This document shows positions 63,001-64,000 of a stretch of DNA of 64,000 bases, in pieces. Each line of letters starts with the position of its first letter. The first letter of the stretch is position 1. The stretch spans positions 118,197 through 182,196 of the forward strand of contig NZ_JAFMZK010000010.1 of assembly GCF_029105185.1 (NCBI RefSeq), read 5' to 3'. The translations under genes and the position numbers were made by a program. This stretch comes from Aliiroseovarius sp. Z3. Lineage in GTDB: Bacteria; Pseudomonadota; Alphaproteobacteria; Rhodobacterales; Rhodobacteraceae. The notes below the pieces were generated by a model, which did not search any database, was not told the DNA's origin, and saw only the letters and a program-made list of their open reading frames with translations.

Positions 63001-63339
63001 CTCCGAGGAGGAAACCGGAGGAGATTGGGTGTTAGCCTTTCGTGGAAAGATCACACCAGCCTGCACATTTCCGTGGAACAGTTCGAGGTCGTCTCAGACG
63101 CCATCGTTCAACACGGAATGATGTGCCCGAGACAATCACTTTGGATGAAACAATGAAGCTGCCGAGATGGCTGCTTGATGCGGCACCTCAAGACGGTTCG
63201 AAACACCCTCTTCCACAGAGGGAAGCATGGTGTCAAAGGTTGGGATGATCCAGAACGAACACTGCTTCTTATAGATCTGTGTGTCCACATTCTCGACGAG
63301 CCAGCTGGGATAGAGGCGGACTATAAGCGTTACTATTGA
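63001..63339 (+). pseudogene. HEPN-like domain remnant with in-frame stop
   Basis: One forward frame reads SLSWKDHTSLHISVEQFEVV, SDAIVQHG and on to a TGA at 63154-63156. It then continues in the same frame as LKTVRNTLFHRGKHGVKGWD, DPERTLLLIDLCVHILDE and ends at TGA 63337-63339. RNTLFH followed by RGKH matches the Rx4-6H motif and surroundings of HEPN-type proteins (RN-x-LFH-GG-KH). The stop and lack of a good start suggest a broken gene. The domain call rests on this short motif only. Confidence 0.45.
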
Positions 63340-63385
63340 TCGAAGGCGTCGGGCACAGTTTTTGGTGGTCGCTGAGTTTCTCAGC

Positions 63386-63964
63386 TCACCATTTCATGCT
63401 CACCCCGATGCTGTCGTCGATCGCGCGTCTGTTCCCACCATCCACATCGAACCTATAGTCGGCGGTTGCATACAGGCTGACGGTCTCCGACAGCTCGGTG
63501 ACAAGGCCGCCGCCAATTTCGACCGAGGTGCCTCCGATCCTCGTGGTGATCGGCGTGCCGTCGTAGAAGATGCGTTCGTCGCTGTCCGGTTCATGCCAGA
63601 TATTGACCTTGAGATATGGCAGATAGCGCCGCCCCTGTGCTTCGAAATCGCCGTGCATCCTGACACCCAGACGGGCGGTCACGGCGTCGTGGGTTTCAAA
63701 GCGCACGGTCGAATGTGCGTCCGATTGCTCATCCATGGACAATCGCTGCCAGATGATCTGCCCCTGTGGTTCGATGGTCCACCCGGACGCCAGTTCAAAC
63801 GGGAAGCCGCCTTCCAGCGAAATCGTGGTTCCGGTTCCTTCAATGTCTATGACGTCGCTGGTCGATGTCATCTTCCTTTTGCTGCTGTTTTTCATGCTCA
63901 GTTCGACCTTTTCGAAGTTTTCCGAGGTCGAGATTGCGGCCGCGTCGACTGGCGGCACCGACAC
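63386..63964 (-). CDS. Autotransporter beta-barrel domain, C-terminal part
   Basis: 192 codons of open frame matching the last two-thirds of an autotransporter outer-membrane barrel: ISLEGGFPFELASGWTIEPQ, GQIIWQRLSMDEQSDAHSTV, TARLGVRMHGDF, ETVSLYATADYRFDVDG, ending SIGVSMKW with the aromatic terminus expected for BAM insertion. The passenger and the first strands lie beyond the window or are in another frame; a stop is in frame about 30 bp upstream, so the gene may be truncated or frameshifted. It would be exported to the outer membrane if intact. Confidence 0.65.
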   Translation of the reverse strand: MSVPPVDAAAISTSENFEKVELSMKNSSKRKMTSTSDVIDIEGTGTTISLEGGFPFELASGWTIEPQGQIIWQRLSMDEQSDAHSTVRFETHDAVTARLGVRMHGDFEAQGRRYLPYLKVNIWHEPDSDERIFYDGTPITTRIGGTSVEIGGGLVTELSETVSLYATADYRFDVDGGNRRAIDDSIGVSMKW

Positions 63965-64000
63965 GGGCGTTGCGCCGATCTTCCTGCAGCTTCATCCCGA

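Noticed and set aside
62824..63066. 80-codon minus-strand open frame as a gene
   Set aside because: No start context, no recognisable motif, and it overlaps a forward frame with better protein-like sequence.

Overview
The window looks like a GC-rich alphaproteobacterium of the Rhodobacterales (Roseobacter/Paracoccus type). The reasons are its gene families: a complete beta-hydroxyaspartate cycle cluster, a homodimeric pyruvate dehydrogenase E1 followed by E2 and a lipoyl-domain E3, a PuuD-type membrane urate oxidase, a non-pyrrolysine MttB homologue beside flavin demethylase-like genes, a Hint-domain protein, and a Rep_3 + ParAB replicon module. No tRNA, rRNA or CRISPR array was seen.

Layout. 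1-16.8 kb is a purine-degradation region: guanine deaminase (partial), an NCS2 permease, xanthine dehydrogenase (xdhABC), two paralogous LysR regulators, diaminopropionate ammonia-lyase with an M20 amidohydrolase, PuuD, 5-hydroxyisourate hydrolase, an allantoinase/OHCU decarboxylase fusion, ureidoglycolate lyase and an NAT-type purine permease. 17-22.7 kb is the aceE-aceF-lpd operon. 22.8-31.1 kb holds a VOC protein, malic enzyme (maeB) and the beta-hydroxyaspartate cycle genes bhcDCBA with divergent bhcR. 31.1-38.4 kb has ureidoglycine aminohydrolase, then a TetR-controlled mttB plus two trimethylamine-dehydrogenase-type flavoproteins, probably for methylated-amine or betaine demethylation. 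38.4-46 kb holds xylulokinase, a dienelactone-hydrolase-like protein, aroQ, oxyR/katG, and a ferric-reductase-like membrane protein with a Tat-exported dioxygenase-like protein.

46.1-51.4 kb is a replication/partition module: Rep_3 initiator, an AT-rich repeat-bearing origin region, parA, parB and a tyrosine recombinase. Four copies of one 15-bp palindrome, GTTTCGC(A/T)GCGAAAC, are spread over 2.6 kb. Two lie inside parA and parB in different codon phases, which points to selection on the DNA itself (probable parS). A replicon module beside central-metabolism genes suggests that the window comes from a chromid or megaplasmid.

51.4-64 kb is accessory. It starts with remnants of a hydantoin/nucleobase locus (NCS1 transporter, racemase, IclR). 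An RpiR-controlled operon follows: ABC importer, histidine phosphatase, Ca2+/cation antiporter. Then come an Rrf2/MFS pair with a clear promoter-operator, a truncated methyltransferase, a Hint protein, a broken HEPN-like gene and an autotransporter barrel.

How the genes may work together (inference): purine breakdown ends in glyoxylate (AllE, AllA). The beta-hydroxyaspartate cycle turns glyoxylate plus glycine into oxaloacetate without losing carbon. Malic enzyme and pyruvate dehydrogenase then link C4 acids to pyruvate and acetyl-CoA. The segment therefore carries most of a purine-to-central-carbon route; allantoate hydrolysis is the visible missing step.
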